Shown piece after piece: positions 25,043-34,126 of a DNA stretch of 64,000 nucleotides. This stretch comes from Nocardia suismassiliense (GTDB taxonomy: Bacteria; Actinomycetota; Actinomycetes; Mycobacteriales; Mycobacteriaceae), in assembly GCF_900269665.1 (NCBI RefSeq), contig NZ_LT985361.1, forward strand, positions 5,647,937-5,711,936. The letters are read 5' to 3'. The position numbers and the translations under genes were made by a program. The number at the start of each line of letters is the position of its first letter. Position 1 is the first letter of the stretch. Under the pieces are notes generated by a model that worked only from the letters and a program-made list of their open reading frames with translations, was not told where the DNA came from and searched no databases.

Positions 25043-26245
25043 CTACACGTTGACGGCGGCGTGCTCGCCGACAAACGAATCACGCATGACCAGATTGAGA
25101 CCCGTCAGCCTGGCCTTGACCTCGTCCGCCGTGGTGACCAGCGCGGTATCCGTGCCGTTCATCTGCAGCTGGGTCCCGGTGGCCTCCATGCTCGCCAGCT
25201 TGCCGAACACGTGCACCGGGTTCGTCGCGTACAGCGTCACCTCGGGGGTGACCAGCTCGAACTCGGTGTCGATGTGCAGCTCGCTCGGGTAGCGGATGCG
25301 GCTCAGGCTGTCTTCGCTGCCTTCGCCGAGGGTGCCACCGGACACGCGCGGGAAACTCACTCTGAGCATCACGCGTCCGCCGAGCTCGGCACAGTGGCCG
25401 GAGATCGCGACGCGCGAGATCTGTGCGAGCACACCGGAGCCCTCGTCGTGCTTCTCCGGTCCGAACAGCAGGATCTCCGTGCCCGCCGCGTGCTTGTAGT
25501 CGCCGGCCAGGTCGACGGTCACCTCCTTGCCGCCCACCTCCAGTTTGGCTTGGCCCTCCAACGACACCTGCATGATCATCGACGGGTCGACCAGCATGGA
25601 GATGCACGGCCCGGCGCTTGGCATGAAGAACATGCTGGGCGTGATGCCCACCGGCTCGTTCTCGTCGTTGGCGGGGTACCAGGCCTCGGGCAGCGTGGTA
25701 CCGCGGACCACGTTGGGCCCCACGATCACGTCGAACGGACCGTCACCGCGCGGCTTGCCGAGATACGGGCCGGTCAGTGGCTTCTTGAACGGCGGGATAT
25801 GGTCGACGACACCGTAGATGTCGATCACGTTGCGGTGTGCCAGCCGCAGCGTGCTGGACTCCAGGATGCCGAACCGGCGAATGTTGAACTCCGCGGGGAA
25901 GTTCTTGCCGGGCGTGATCTGGCGTACGTGACCGGTGTTGGGCAGGAACGGATTCGACAGCACCTGGATGCGGTCGTCCAGCTCGTAGCTGTAGCCCTTG
26001 ATACCGACCTCGGGGGCCGAGATCAGCTCGGTCTCGAACTCCGCGTAACCCCTTTCGTCGACGCGATGCTCGAACCCGGGCATCGGCCACTTGTTGAGTT
26101 GGACGAAGCCGGAGAGGTTGATCGTCTCCTTCCGTGCCGCGTAGTAATCCTCACCGAATGCCACGGTCGCGGCGGCGAGGATATGCGGACGGATCGGCTT
26201 CGGTTCTAAGTTCAGTGATTCGTACGTCTCTTTGATGGCGCTCAA
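25043..26245 (-). CDS. Unrecognised 400-residue protein
   Basis: No family was recognised. The protein is soluble, rich in predicted strands, with repeated Gly/Pro turns (AEFNIRRFGILESSTLRLAH, PLTGPYLGKPRGDGPF, VSLEGQAKLEVGGKEVTVDL) and a conserved-looking acidic N-terminal helix region (HILAAATVAFGEDYYAARKE). It may form two related beta domains. An open frame allows a GTG at 26254, but GGAGG at 26254-26258 is 8 nt before a TTG at 26245, which is taken as the start. The best-preserved cluster promoter element precedes it, so it is probably strongly expressed with the pathway. Confidence 0.7.
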   Translation of the reverse strand: MSAIKETYESLNLEPKPIRPHILAAATVAFGEDYYAARKETINLSGFVQLNKWPMPGFEHRVDERGYAEFETELISAPEVGIKGYSYELDDRIQVLSNPFLPNTGHVRQITPGKNFPAEFNIRRFGILESSTLRLAHRNVIDIYGVVDHIPPFKKPLTGPYLGKPRGDGPFDVIVGPNVVRGTTLPEAWYPANDENEPVGITPSMFFMPSAGPCISMLVDPSMIMQVSLEGQAKLEVGGKEVTVDLAGDYKHAAGTEILLFGPEKHDEGSGVLAQISRVAISGHCAELGGRVMLRVSFPRVSGGTLGEGSEDSLSRIRYPSELHIDTEFELVTPEVTLYATNPVHVFGKLASMEATGTQLQMNGTDTALVTTADEVKARLTGLNLVMRDSFVGEHAAVNV

Positions 26246-26292
26246 TCCAGACACCTCCAGCGTCTGTGGAACTAGTTGGAACGATGCCTTTA

Positions 26293-26311
26293 ACTATATG
26301 TTTTTGAACTG
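26293..26311 (-). promoter_or_regulatory. Cluster promoter element, copy 8 (best match)
   Basis: Minus strand CAGTTCA, AAAACA, TATAGT. A TTGCCC lies exactly 17 bp upstream of TATAGT, giving a normal sigma-70-type arrangement, with AGATCAGTTCAAAAA occupying the spacer. Predicted leader about 40 nt. Confidence 0.65.
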
Positions 26312-26403
26312 ATCTGGGCAATGATACGAGCCCTACCAAAAGGAGAAGTATCAAGATTAATTTCCGAACCCGCTGAATTCGCGCCGGCAAATGGCATGCC
26401 GAA

Positions 26404-26432
26404 GCCGCGCAACACGTTTCGTGTTGCGCGGC
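26404..26432. terminator. Terminator hairpin after clpC
   Basis: Arms 26404-26416 and 26420-26432 form a 13-bp GC-rich stem (GCCGCGCAACACG) with a 3-nt TTT loop, 15 nt downstream of the clpC stop. Confidence 0.75.
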
Positions 26433-26446
26433 GGCTGCCGGCGGAA

Positions 26447-28942
26447 TCAGGTCAGTGACTTCTCCTGGTTTTTGACTCGGAATACGAACGTCGCCGCTTC
26501 CGCACCGTCCGGATCCGCGACACCGTCCCAGCCTTCGACGTCGACGTAGACGATTTGGCCGGGGCCGATCTCGCCGAAGAGGATCTTCTCCGAGAGTTGG
26601 TCTTCGATCTCGCGTTGGATGGTCCGGCGCAGGGGCCGGGCACCGAGCACGGGGTCGAAGCCACGCTTGGCGAGCAGGGCTTTGCCTTGCTCGGACAGCT
26701 CCATCGACATGTCCTTGTTCTTCAACTGGACCCCGACGCGGCCGATCATCAAGTCCACCATCTGCACGATCTGATCGGTGGTCAGCTGGTGGAAGACGAT
26801 GACATCGTCGATCCGGTTGAGGAACTCGGGCCGGAAATGCTTCTTCAGCTCGTCGTTGACCTTGAGCTTCATCCGCTCGTAGTTCGACCCCTGAATGTTG
26901 GACTGAGTGAACCCGAGCCCGACCGCCTTGGAGATATCGGAGGTGCCGAGGTTGGAGGTGAAGATCAGCACCGTGTTCTTGAAGTCCACGGTCCGGCCCT
27001 GACCATCGGTCAGACGACCATCCTCGAGGACTTGCAGCAGGGTGTTGTAGATCTCCTGATGGGCCTTCTCGATCTCGTCGAACAACACCACCGAGAACGG
27101 CTTACGCCGCACCTTCTCGGTCAGCTGCCCACCCTCCTCATACCCGACATACCCGGGAGGAGCACCGAACAGGCGTGAGGCGGTGAACCGGTCATGGAAC
27201 TCGCCCATGTCGATCTGGATCAGCGCATCATCATCACCGAAGAGGAAGTTCGCCAGCGACTTCGCCAGCTCGGTCTTACCCACACCCGAAGGTCCGGCGA
27301 AGATGAACGACCCCGACGGACGCTTCGGATCCTTCAACCCCGCACGGGTGCGGCGGATCGCCTTCGACACGGCCTTGACCGCATCCTCTTGGCCGATGAT
27401 CCGCTTGTGCAGCTCATCCTCCATCCGCAGCAGCCGGGTGGTCTCCTCCTCGGTCAGCTTGAACACCGGGATACCGGTCCAGTTGGCCAGCACCTCCGCG
27501 ATCTGCTCATCATCGACCTCAGCAACCACATCGAGATCACCGGAACGCCACTGCTTCTCCCGCTCAGCACGCTTGGCGACGAGCTGCTTTTCCTTGTCCC
27601 GCAGCCGTGCCGCCTTCTCGAAGTCTTGCGCGTCGATCGCGCTTTCCTTCTCCCGGCGCGCATCAGCGATCTTGTCATCGAACTCACGCAGATCCGGCGG
27701 AGCGGTCATCCGACGGATCCGCATCCGCGCACCCGCCTCATCGATCAAGTCGATCGCCTTGTCCGGCAAGAACCGATCATTGATATAACGATCCGCCAAG
27801 GTGGCCGCGGCCACCAGTGCGCCATCGGTGATCGAGACCCGATGGTGGGCCTCGTAACGGTCGCGCAGACCCTTGAGAATGTTGATGGTGTGCTCGACCG
27901 TCGGCTCACCGACCTGGACCGGCTGGAACCGGCGCTCCAGCGCGGCGTCCTTCTCGATGTACTTGCGGTACTCATCCAAAGTGGTGGCGCCGATGGTCTG
28001 CAACTCGCCACGAGCCAGCTTCGGCTTCAGGATCGACGCGGCGTCGATCGCGCCCTCGGCGGCACCCGCACCCACCAGAGTGTGGAGCTCGTCGATGAAC
28101 AAGATGATGTCACCACGAGTGTTGATCTCCTTGAGGACCTTCTTCAGCCGCTCTTCGAAATCACCACGGTAACGGCTACCCGCCACCAACGAACCCAGGT
28201 CCAGGGTGTAGAGCTGCTTGTCCTTCAGCGTCTCCGGCACCTCACCATTGACAATCGCCTGGGCCAGGCCCTCAACAACGGCGGTCTTACCGACACCGGG
28301 CTCGCCGATCAGCACCGGGTTGTTCTTGGTGCGCCGGCTCAACACCTGCATCACCCGCTCGATCTCCTTCGAGCGCCCGATCACCGGGTCGAGCTTGCCC
28401 TCCAGCGCGGCCTGGGTCAGGTTACGGCCGAACTGATCGAGCACCAGCGACGTCGACGGAGTACCCGCCTCACCACGCGAACCGGATTCGACCGGTTCCT
28501 TGCCCTGATACCCCGACAACAGCTGGATGACCTGCTGACGCACCCGGTTCAAATCAGCACCGAGCTTGACCAGCACCTGCGCGGCCACGCCCTCACCCTC
28601 ACGGATGAGCCCGAGCAGGATGTGCTCGGTACCGATGTAGTTATGGCCGAGCTGCAACGCCTCACGCAGACTCAACTCCAGCACTTTCTTGGCCCGCGGC
28701 GTGAACGGGATATGACCCGACGGAGCCTGCTGGCCCTGCCCGATGATCTCCTCCACCTGGCTACGCACGCCCTCCAACGAAATGCCGAGCGACTCCAGCG
28801 ACTTCGCCGCGACACCCTCACCCTCATGAATCAGCCCCAGCAGGATGTGCTCGGTACCGATGTAGTTGTGGTTGAGCATCCGGGCCTCTTCCTGGGCCAG
28901 GACAACGACACGCCTCGCGCGGTCGGTGAACCTCTCGAACAT
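26447..28942 (-). CDS. clpC: ClpC-type AAA+ unfoldase (831 aa)
   Basis: Two N-terminal Clp repeats (about 1-150), Walker A GEPGVGKT and B ILFIDEL of the first ATPase, the middle domain (ESAIDAQDFEKAARLRDKEK), Walker A GPSGVGKTEL of the second, and the ClpP-docking loop VGLGF are all present. From memory the N domain is nearly identical to mycobacterial ClpC1, including Phe2 and Phe80, which line the cyclomarin site. The C-terminal tail is shorter than the 848-residue ClpC1. The ATG at 28942 follows GAGGAG; upstream open frame is not coding. The usual neighbours lsr2/lysS are absent, and a near match to the cluster promoter element lies upstream, so this may be a second, pathway-linked copy. 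Confidence 0.95.
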   Translation of the reverse strand: MFERFTDRARRVVVLAQEEARMLNHNYIGTEHILLGLIHEGEGVAAKSLESLGISLEGVRSQVEEIIGQGQQAPSGHIPFTPRAKKVLELSLREALQLGHNYIGTEHILLGLIREGEGVAAQVLVKLGADLNRVRQQVIQLLSGYQGKEPVESGSRGEAGTPSTSLVLDQFGRNLTQAALEGKLDPVIGRSKEIERVMQVLSRRTKNNPVLIGEPGVGKTAVVEGLAQAIVNGEVPETLKDKQLYTLDLGSLVAGSRYRGDFEERLKKVLKEINTRGDIILFIDELHTLVGAGAAEGAIDAASILKPKLARGELQTIGATTLDEYRKYIEKDAALERRFQPVQVGEPTVEHTINILKGLRDRYEAHHRVSITDGALVAAATLADRYINDRFLPDKAIDLIDEAGARMRIRRMTAPPDLREFDDKIADARREKESAIDAQDFEKAARLRDKEKQLVAKRAEREKQWRSGDLDVVAEVDDEQIAEVLANWTGIPVFKLTEEETTRLLRMEDELHKRIIGQEDAVKAVSKAIRRTRAGLKDPKRPSGSFIFAGPSGVGKTELAKSLANFLFGDDDALIQIDMGEFHDRFTASRLFGAPPGYVGYEEGGQLTEKVRRKPFSVVLFDEIEKAHQEIYNTLLQVLEDGRLTDGQGRTVDFKNTVLIFTSNLGTSDISKAVGLGFTQSNIQGSNYERMKLKVNDELKKHFRPEFLNRIDDVIVFHQLTTDQIVQMVDLMIGRVGVQLKNKDMSMELSEQGKALLAKRGFDPVLGARPLRRTIQREIEDQLSEKILFGEIGPGQIVYVDVEGWDGVADPDGAEAATFVFRVKNQEKSLT

Positions 28943-28979
28943 GCCGCGCTCCTCACCACCGTGCAGGTAGGTATATAAA

Positions 28980-28999
28980 CCTATAGTAACTGTGAACAT
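28980..28999 (-). promoter_or_regulatory. Cluster-like promoter element before clpC
   Basis: Minus strand ATGTTCA, seven bases, TATAGG; one base longer than the 19-bp element. Predicted start of transcription near 28973, about 30 nt before clpC. Confidence 0.4.
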
Positions 29000-29105
29000 G
29001 GCTGAGGCAACCCCGAGTTCGCGGTTCTCTCGCGCGCTAGACGCCCGTGCTCTACCGTGACCAGCGGCAGGTTCACTATCCGAAACCAAAGGAGATCAAC
29101 CCGTC

Positions 29106-29819
29106 ATGGGCGAAGTGGATGCCGCAACGATGGAGCCGATGTGGCCCGAGGGCGCGAGCGACGAATACATCGCGGCCCGTATCGAACTGGCGAAAGCCGA
29201 GCGCACGCTACGCGATCAGATCGAGGACGTGGCCGCCGCGCGCCGACGAGTACCCCCGGGACTCCTCGTCGACGACTACTCCTTCGCCGAGGGCCCAGCC
29301 GACCTCGGCCGGCCTGAACCGATCCGGGCCACGAAACTGCGAGAACTGTTCGGACAGCACGAAACTCTGGTCGTCTACCACTTGATGTTCCATCCGGACG
29401 ACGACGAAGCCTGCCCGATGTGCTCGCTGTGGGTCGACGGATTCCAGGGCGTCGCCCATCATTTGGCCCAGCGCACCAGCTTCGCCGTCATCGCCAAGGC
29501 GCCGCTACCGAAGCTGCGCGGGTGGGCCCTGCGGCGCGGCTGGGACGGGCTGCGCATCCTCTCCAGCCACAACACAACCTTCAACGCCGACCTGAACGCC
29601 GAACGGCCCAACGGTGATCAGCGACCGATGATCAGCGTCTTCACCACCGAAGGCGACCGGGTACGGCACTTTTACACACTGCCCGCGAACTTCCACGACG
29701 ACGCCCAACGCGGCATAGATCTGCTGTCCCCGGTGTGGAACGTCCTCGATCTGTTGCCCGCAGGCCGCGGCGAGTGGTACGCCGAAAACCACTACGCCGG
29801 CCGTGCGCGCCGGGGCTGA
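29106..29819 (+). CDS. DUF899 thioredoxin-like protein (237 aa)
   Basis: The family pattern is clear: ARIELAKAERTLRDQIEDVA helix, LFGQHETLVVYHLMFHPDDD, the Cys pair CPMCSLWVDGF, and FNADLNAERP. DUF899 proteins have a thioredoxin fold with a CxxC-type site and are predicted redox proteins of unknown substrate. AAAGGAG precedes the ATG. It is divergent from clpC. No operon partner. Confidence 0.85.
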   Translation: MGEVDAATMEPMWPEGASDEYIAARIELAKAERTLRDQIEDVAAARRRVPPGLLVDDYSFAEGPADLGRPEPIRATKLRELFGQHETLVVYHLMFHPDDDEACPMCSLWVDGFQGVAHHLAQRTSFAVIAKAPLPKLRGWALRRGWDGLRILSSHNTTFNADLNAERPNGDQRPMISVFTTEGDRVRHFYTLPANFHDDAQRGIDLLSPVWNVLDLLPAGRGEWYAENHYAGRARRG

Positions 29820-29956
29820 TCGGTACCCGCGCCGAACCTTATGCGGCACGCGCGAACTCAGCGCGCCGAGGCCGTCGCGCTGGAGGCGTGGTTCGGCACC
29901 TGCGACCCGCCGGACCGGAGTGGTAGGCAGCTCCGATCCGGCGCTACCGTAAGCGA

Positions 29957-30622
29957 GTGGCAGCAAAGGCGATTTCCACGGCGCAGGCCATCATCGATGT
30001 AGTGCTCGAGTTGCTGGAATCCGAGGGGTACGACGCCGTTCAGCTCCGGGAGGTCGCCCGTCGCGCGCACGTCTCCCTGGCCACGGTCTACAAGCATTTC
30101 CCGGATCGCGACGCGTTGATGATCGCCGCCGTCGAGCGTTGGATGGCGACCAACAGTTACGCGGGCATGGAACAACCGCCCGCGCACGAAAGTTTGTACG
30201 ACGGATTGATGCGCGTCCTGGGGTACGTCTTCGAACCGTGGGAACGCAATCCGCGAATGCTCGAGGCCTACCATCGGGCCCGGGCCACCGAGAACGGACA
30301 CCGGCTCGACAATCAAGGCATCAACGCGATCTTGCCGGTCGCCTCACCGCTGTTCGAGCGCGCCGATCCCTCCTACCTCGAGGACGTCGCGTTGATCCTG
30401 GCCAATATGGCCTACGCGCTGATCGGGCGGTACGCCGACGGCAGTCTCGAAATCACCGAGATCTTGCCTATTCTCGAACGCACTGTTCGTCGCCTGACCA
30501 GTGATAACAGCGCAGAGGCCGCGGCGGCGACCGGTCCCGCTCCTGGCAACGATGCGCCCCGCTGGAGCGTGAATCCGGCTCTCGCGGCGCCCTTTCTGCC
30601 GAGCCCGCAACACGGCAGCTGA
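29957..30622 (+). CDS. TetR family transcriptional regulator (221 aa)
   Basis: N-terminal HTH (AIIDVVLELLESEGYDAVQL..HVSLATVYKHFPDRDAL) followed by a helical ligand domain and a disordered Pro/Ala-rich tail. The helix pattern resembles KstR-type regulators of steroid metabolism. With a lipase and cholesterol oxidase downstream, regulation of lipid or sterol genes is possible. The GTG start has only a weak ribosome site. Confidence 0.85.
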   Translation: MAAKAISTAQAIIDVVLELLESEGYDAVQLREVARRAHVSLATVYKHFPDRDALMIAAVERWMATNSYAGMEQPPAHESLYDGLMRVLGYVFEPWERNPRMLEAYHRARATENGHRLDNQGINAILPVASPLFERADPSYLEDVALILANMAYALIGRYADGSLEITEILPILERTVRRLTSDNSAEAAAATGPAPGNDAPRWSVNPALAAPFLPSPQHGS

Positions 30623-30810
30623 ACCGGCGGTGCGTCCGCAGCCCAGTTCGAGTCTGCGTGACCTTCAACAGTTTCCGGCGGTTCCGCACCGGCCAGTAAC
30701 CGTGTTACTGTTCCGGGCATCGCGGCGCTGTGACCCGAGTCATACGTCATAGCTATCGCGACTCAGTTCAGGGCGGCGACGACGCCGGGCAGGAAGCGGA
30801 GAGTCATCAC

Positions 30811-32145
30811 ATGTACGAGCAGCACGGGTTGCGCACGCGGGCGAAGGCACTGTCTCGGGTGGCAGCGGGTGCGGTGGCAGCGGCATGCGCCGTCGCCATC
30901 GGCGGAGTCGGCATCAATCCACAGCAGGCGGCAGCCGCCCCGGTGAGCACGTTCTACACACCGCCCGCGCAGATTCCGGCCACCCCGGGCGCGATCATCA
31001 AGGCCGAGCCCATGACCATCCTCGCGACTCCGCCCACCGCATCAGGCTGGCCGGTCAAGGCGCAGCACGTCATGTACGCGAGCCGACTCCAGGACGGCAC
31101 GCCGACCGCGATCACCGGAACCTACATCGAGGCGTCCGGCCCATGGCGCGGCGCGGGGCCGCGCCCCACCGTCGTCATCGGTCCCGGCACCGCGGGTCAA
31201 GCCGACCACTGCGCCATGTCGGTGGCCTTCTCCAGCGGCGTGACCCTCTCCGCCGACCCGTCGGTGTCCCTGTCGGCCAACCAAGAACTGCCCTCCTCCG
31301 CCGTATGGAGTGCACTCGGCGCCCGCGTCCTGGTCACCGATTACATCGGACTCGGCACGCCGGGTATGCACACCTTCGCCAATCGCATCGAAGGCGGGCA
31401 CGCGATCCTCGACGGCGCCCGCGCCGCCAACAACCTCGGCGGCGTCGGCCCCGAAACTCCGCTCGTCTTCTGGGGTTACTCCCAAGGCGGCGGCGCCACC
31501 GCGGGCGCCGCGGAACTGCTCCCGACATACGCACCCGAGCTGAATCTCAAAGGAACCTGGGCCGGCGGACCCGTCGCCGACCTGACGGCCGTCCTCGAGC
31601 GTATCGACGGCGCATTGATCGGCGGCGCAATCGGATTCGCCATCAATGGCCTGCTCGCGCGCTACCCCGAGTTGAACGCGGCGGTCGGCCGGGTCACCAG
31701 CCCTGCTGGGCGCGACATGCTGCACACCCTCAGCACCGAATGCATCGGCGACGTGATCGTCAAGCAGCCGTTCCTGAAAACCAGCTCGCTGACCATCGAC
31801 GGCCGCCCACTCATCGAGCATCTGCACGACATCCCCGAGGCCGCCCCCGCGCTCGCCGAACTGCGCGCGGGCAGCGTCGCACCCACCACCCCGGTGCTGA
31901 TCACCAGCGGACTCAACGACGACACCGTCCCCTACAACCAGGCCCGCAGGCTCGCCGAAGACTGGTGCGCCAAGGGCGGCACCGTCACCTTCCGCACCAA
32001 CAACCTGCCCCCGATCTTCTCCGGCGCCACCATCCCCAACCATTTCGGACCCGAAATGATCGACGGATTCGGGCCGGACAATGCGATCACCTACCTGCTC
32101 GATCGCCTCGCCGGCAAACCGGTCGCCGGCTGCACCATCGACTGA
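30811..32145 (+). CDS. Secreted lipase, LIP family (444 aa)
   Basis: A signal peptide (ALSRVAAGAVAAACAVAIGG, ending AAAAP) is followed by an alpha/beta-hydrolase domain with the nucleophile motif GYSQGG, a C-terminal Asp region (SGLNDDTVPYNQA) and a catalytic His candidate (IPNHFG). This is the secretory lipase family common in Nocardia and Rhodococcus, which hydrolyses acylglycerols outside the cell. The ATG at 30811 is preferred over an ATG 81 nt upstream because the signal peptide then begins normally. Confidence 0.88.
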   Translation: MYEQHGLRTRAKALSRVAAGAVAAACAVAIGGVGINPQQAAAAPVSTFYTPPAQIPATPGAIIKAEPMTILATPPTASGWPVKAQHVMYASRLQDGTPTAITGTYIEASGPWRGAGPRPTVVIGPGTAGQADHCAMSVAFSSGVTLSADPSVSLSANQELPSSAVWSALGARVLVTDYIGLGTPGMHTFANRIEGGHAILDGARAANNLGGVGPETPLVFWGYSQGGGATAGAAELLPTYAPELNLKGTWAGGPVADLTAVLERIDGALIGGAIGFAINGLLARYPELNAAVGRVTSPAGRDMLHTLSTECIGDVIVKQPFLKTSSLTIDGRPLIEHLHDIPEAAPALAELRAGSVAPTTPVLITSGLNDDTVPYNQARRLAEDWCAKGGTVTFRTNNLPPIFSGATIPNHFGPEMIDGFGPDNAITYLLDRLAGKPVAGCTID

Positions 32146-32286
32146 ATCACCCTGCGCCGCTGACGGATCGGCGCTAACCCACATTTGAGCCGCCATCTAC
32201 GGCTCGTGCCTCGCCATGCCCTCATCCGCTCCGGGTAGAGGTTCAGTGCTCGGTTTCGACCGACGATTACCACCGAAAGCTTTGTT

Positions 32287-33867
32287 ATGACAGCGATTTC
32301 GCGCCGGTCACTATTGACCGGTATCGCCGCGACCGGCGCCGCCGCCATGGTCCGGGCGCCGCACGCCGCCGCCCAGGTGAACCACATTCCGCTGACCCAC
32401 GAGGACCACCGCGTAGTGATCGTCGGCTCCGGCTTCGGCGGCGGCGTCAGCGCGCTGCGGCTGGCCCAGGCGGGCGTACCCGTGACCGTGCTCGAGCGCG
32501 GGCTGCGCTGGCCGACCGGGCCGAACGCCGAAACGTTCCCGCGCGCGCTGGCGCCGGACAAGAGGTTCCTCTGGTATCGCTCCAGCCCCAACGTTTTCGG
32601 GCGGCCGATGGTGTTCGACCCCTACACCGGCCTGGTGGAGGCAGTGCCCGGCGAGAACATGACCGCACTGTGCGCGGCCGGCGTCGGCGGCGGATCCCTT
32701 GTCTATCAAGGGATGTCGCTGCAACCCGCCGAGGCGGTGTTCAATACCCATTTCCCGCAGGAGCTGGATTGGGCGCTGATGAACCGAGTCCACTACCCGA
32801 GGGTCGCGAAGATGCTCGGCCTGGCCGAAGCACCCGATGAACTGATCGCCTCCGAGAATTACCGGGCCGCAAGGGTATTCGCCGACCGAGTATGCAACGC
32901 CGGGCTACCGCTGTCGAAGATTCCCATGCCCATCGACTGGGATTTCGCCCTGGCCGAGCTGCGCGGAGAAATGAAGCCGTCCTACACCAACGGCGACGGA
33001 GCCATGGGCGTCAACAACGGCGGCAAACACTCGATCGACGTCACCTACATCGCCGCCGCCGAAGCCACCGGTCTGGCGCGAGTCGAAACCCTGCACGAGG
33101 TAACCGATGTCGAACGAGCAGCCGACGGTCGCTGGAAAGTCCATGTGCAACGACTCGACACCACCGGCACCGTAGTCGAACACAAGATCCTGACGACCGG
33201 CGCCCTGATCATGGCCGCCGGCAGCCTGAACACCACCCGCCTACTGATGCGGGCAGGCGGCAAGGGCCTGATCCCCGACCTACCCGACGCCCTCGGCCAG
33301 AACTGGGGCTCCAACGCCGACCGCATCTACGTCTGGACCGACCCGTCCGCGGAATTCGGTGCGCCCCAAGGCGGCCCGGTAGTCTTCGGCAGTCTCAACT
33401 GGACCGATCCCAACACCGCCCACACCGTCATCCAAGCCTCCATCCCCCCACTCTCCCTCGACCCCCGCAGCACCATGCTGGTCGGCTTCGGCGTCAGCGA
33501 AAGCCGCGGCACTTTCACCTACGACCCCGGCCGCGACGACGCCATTCTCCGCTGGCCCGCCAACGGCGACAACCACATCCAGCACCACTACATCGGCCCG
33601 GCAGTACACAAAATCGCCGGCCCCGACAGCACCCTCATCGACACCAACACCCTCTTCCCCACCACCTGGCACCCACTCGGCGGCGCAAGCATGGGTGCAG
33701 TCTGCGACCTGGAAGGCCGAGTCCACGGCCACCCCGGCCTCTACGTCCTCGACGGAGCACTGATGCCCGGCAACACCGCCGCCTGCAACCCTTCCATGAC
33801 CATCGCCGCCGTCGCCGAGCGCGCCCTCGACCAGATCGTCGCCCACGATATCGGCTCGCTGATCTGA
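32287..33867 (+). CDS. Cholesterol oxidase, GMC family, Tat-exported (526 aa)
   Basis: A twin-arginine signal (SRRSLLTGIAATGAAAM) precedes the FAD motif VVIVGSGFGGGVSALRLA. The active-site segment WHPLGGASMG (His at about 461) and CNPSMT (Asn at about 500) correspond to the His/Asn pair of class I cholesterol oxidases. It oxidises 3-beta-hydroxysterols to cholest-4-en-3-one with peroxide formation, at or outside the membrane. The lipase gene lies 141 bp upstream on the same strand, consistent with host- or plant-lipid use. Confidence 0.92.
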   Translation: MTAISRRSLLTGIAATGAAAMVRAPHAAAQVNHIPLTHEDHRVVIVGSGFGGGVSALRLAQAGVPVTVLERGLRWPTGPNAETFPRALAPDKRFLWYRSSPNVFGRPMVFDPYTGLVEAVPGENMTALCAAGVGGGSLVYQGMSLQPAEAVFNTHFPQELDWALMNRVHYPRVAKMLGLAEAPDELIASENYRAARVFADRVCNAGLPLSKIPMPIDWDFALAELRGEMKPSYTNGDGAMGVNNGGKHSIDVTYIAAAEATGLARVETLHEVTDVERAADGRWKVHVQRLDTTGTVVEHKILTTGALIMAAGSLNTTRLLMRAGGKGLIPDLPDALGQNWGSNADRIYVWTDPSAEFGAPQGGPVVFGSLNWTDPNTAHTVIQASIPPLSLDPRSTMLVGFGVSESRGTFTYDPGRDDAILRWPANGDNHIQHHYIGPAVHKIAGPDSTLIDTNTLFPTTWHPLGGASMGAVCDLEGRVHGHPGLYVLDGALMPGNTAACNPSMTIAAVAERALDQIVAHDIGSLI

Positions 33868-33989
33868 CCGATGGATGGCGAAACCCGCAGGTGCCGACGC
33901 GGATTCATCGACGGTACCGACTTGTCTCAAATGATCTACTACCACGAAAACGGGTGGTGGGTCGCTGAAATTCAGCCACCACCACCTGG

Positions 33990-34033
33990 GTGCGTATTGG
34001 TCGTGTCCAGTTAGGGACACGACCAATACGCAC
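33990..34033. terminator. Bidirectional terminator hairpin
   Basis: Perfect 19-bp arms (33990-34008 and 34015-34033) starting GTGCGTATTGG with a 6-nt loop, between the convergent cholesterol oxidase and small membrane protein genes. Nothing else is seen in the 259-bp gap. Confidence 0.8.
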
Positions 34034-34126
34034 ACCTACTTCACCAGCAGGTATCGCTGGAGATTGGCTCCTGGCGGCGCAGCCTCCACTCACCGCGCCG
34101 CGACCAGATTCAAGAGCGGCCGAGGC

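Noticed and set aside
27194..28978. Long plus-strand open frame of 594 codons
   Set aside because: It is the antisense shadow of clpC; its translation is rich in Leu/Arg/Asp with no domain, and codon bias belongs to clpC.
1..29000. Beta-lactam cluster, suggested by the CefD-like enzyme and OppA-like proteins
   Set aside because: No IPNS, ACV synthetase, beta-lactam synthetase or clavaminate synthase is present in the window.
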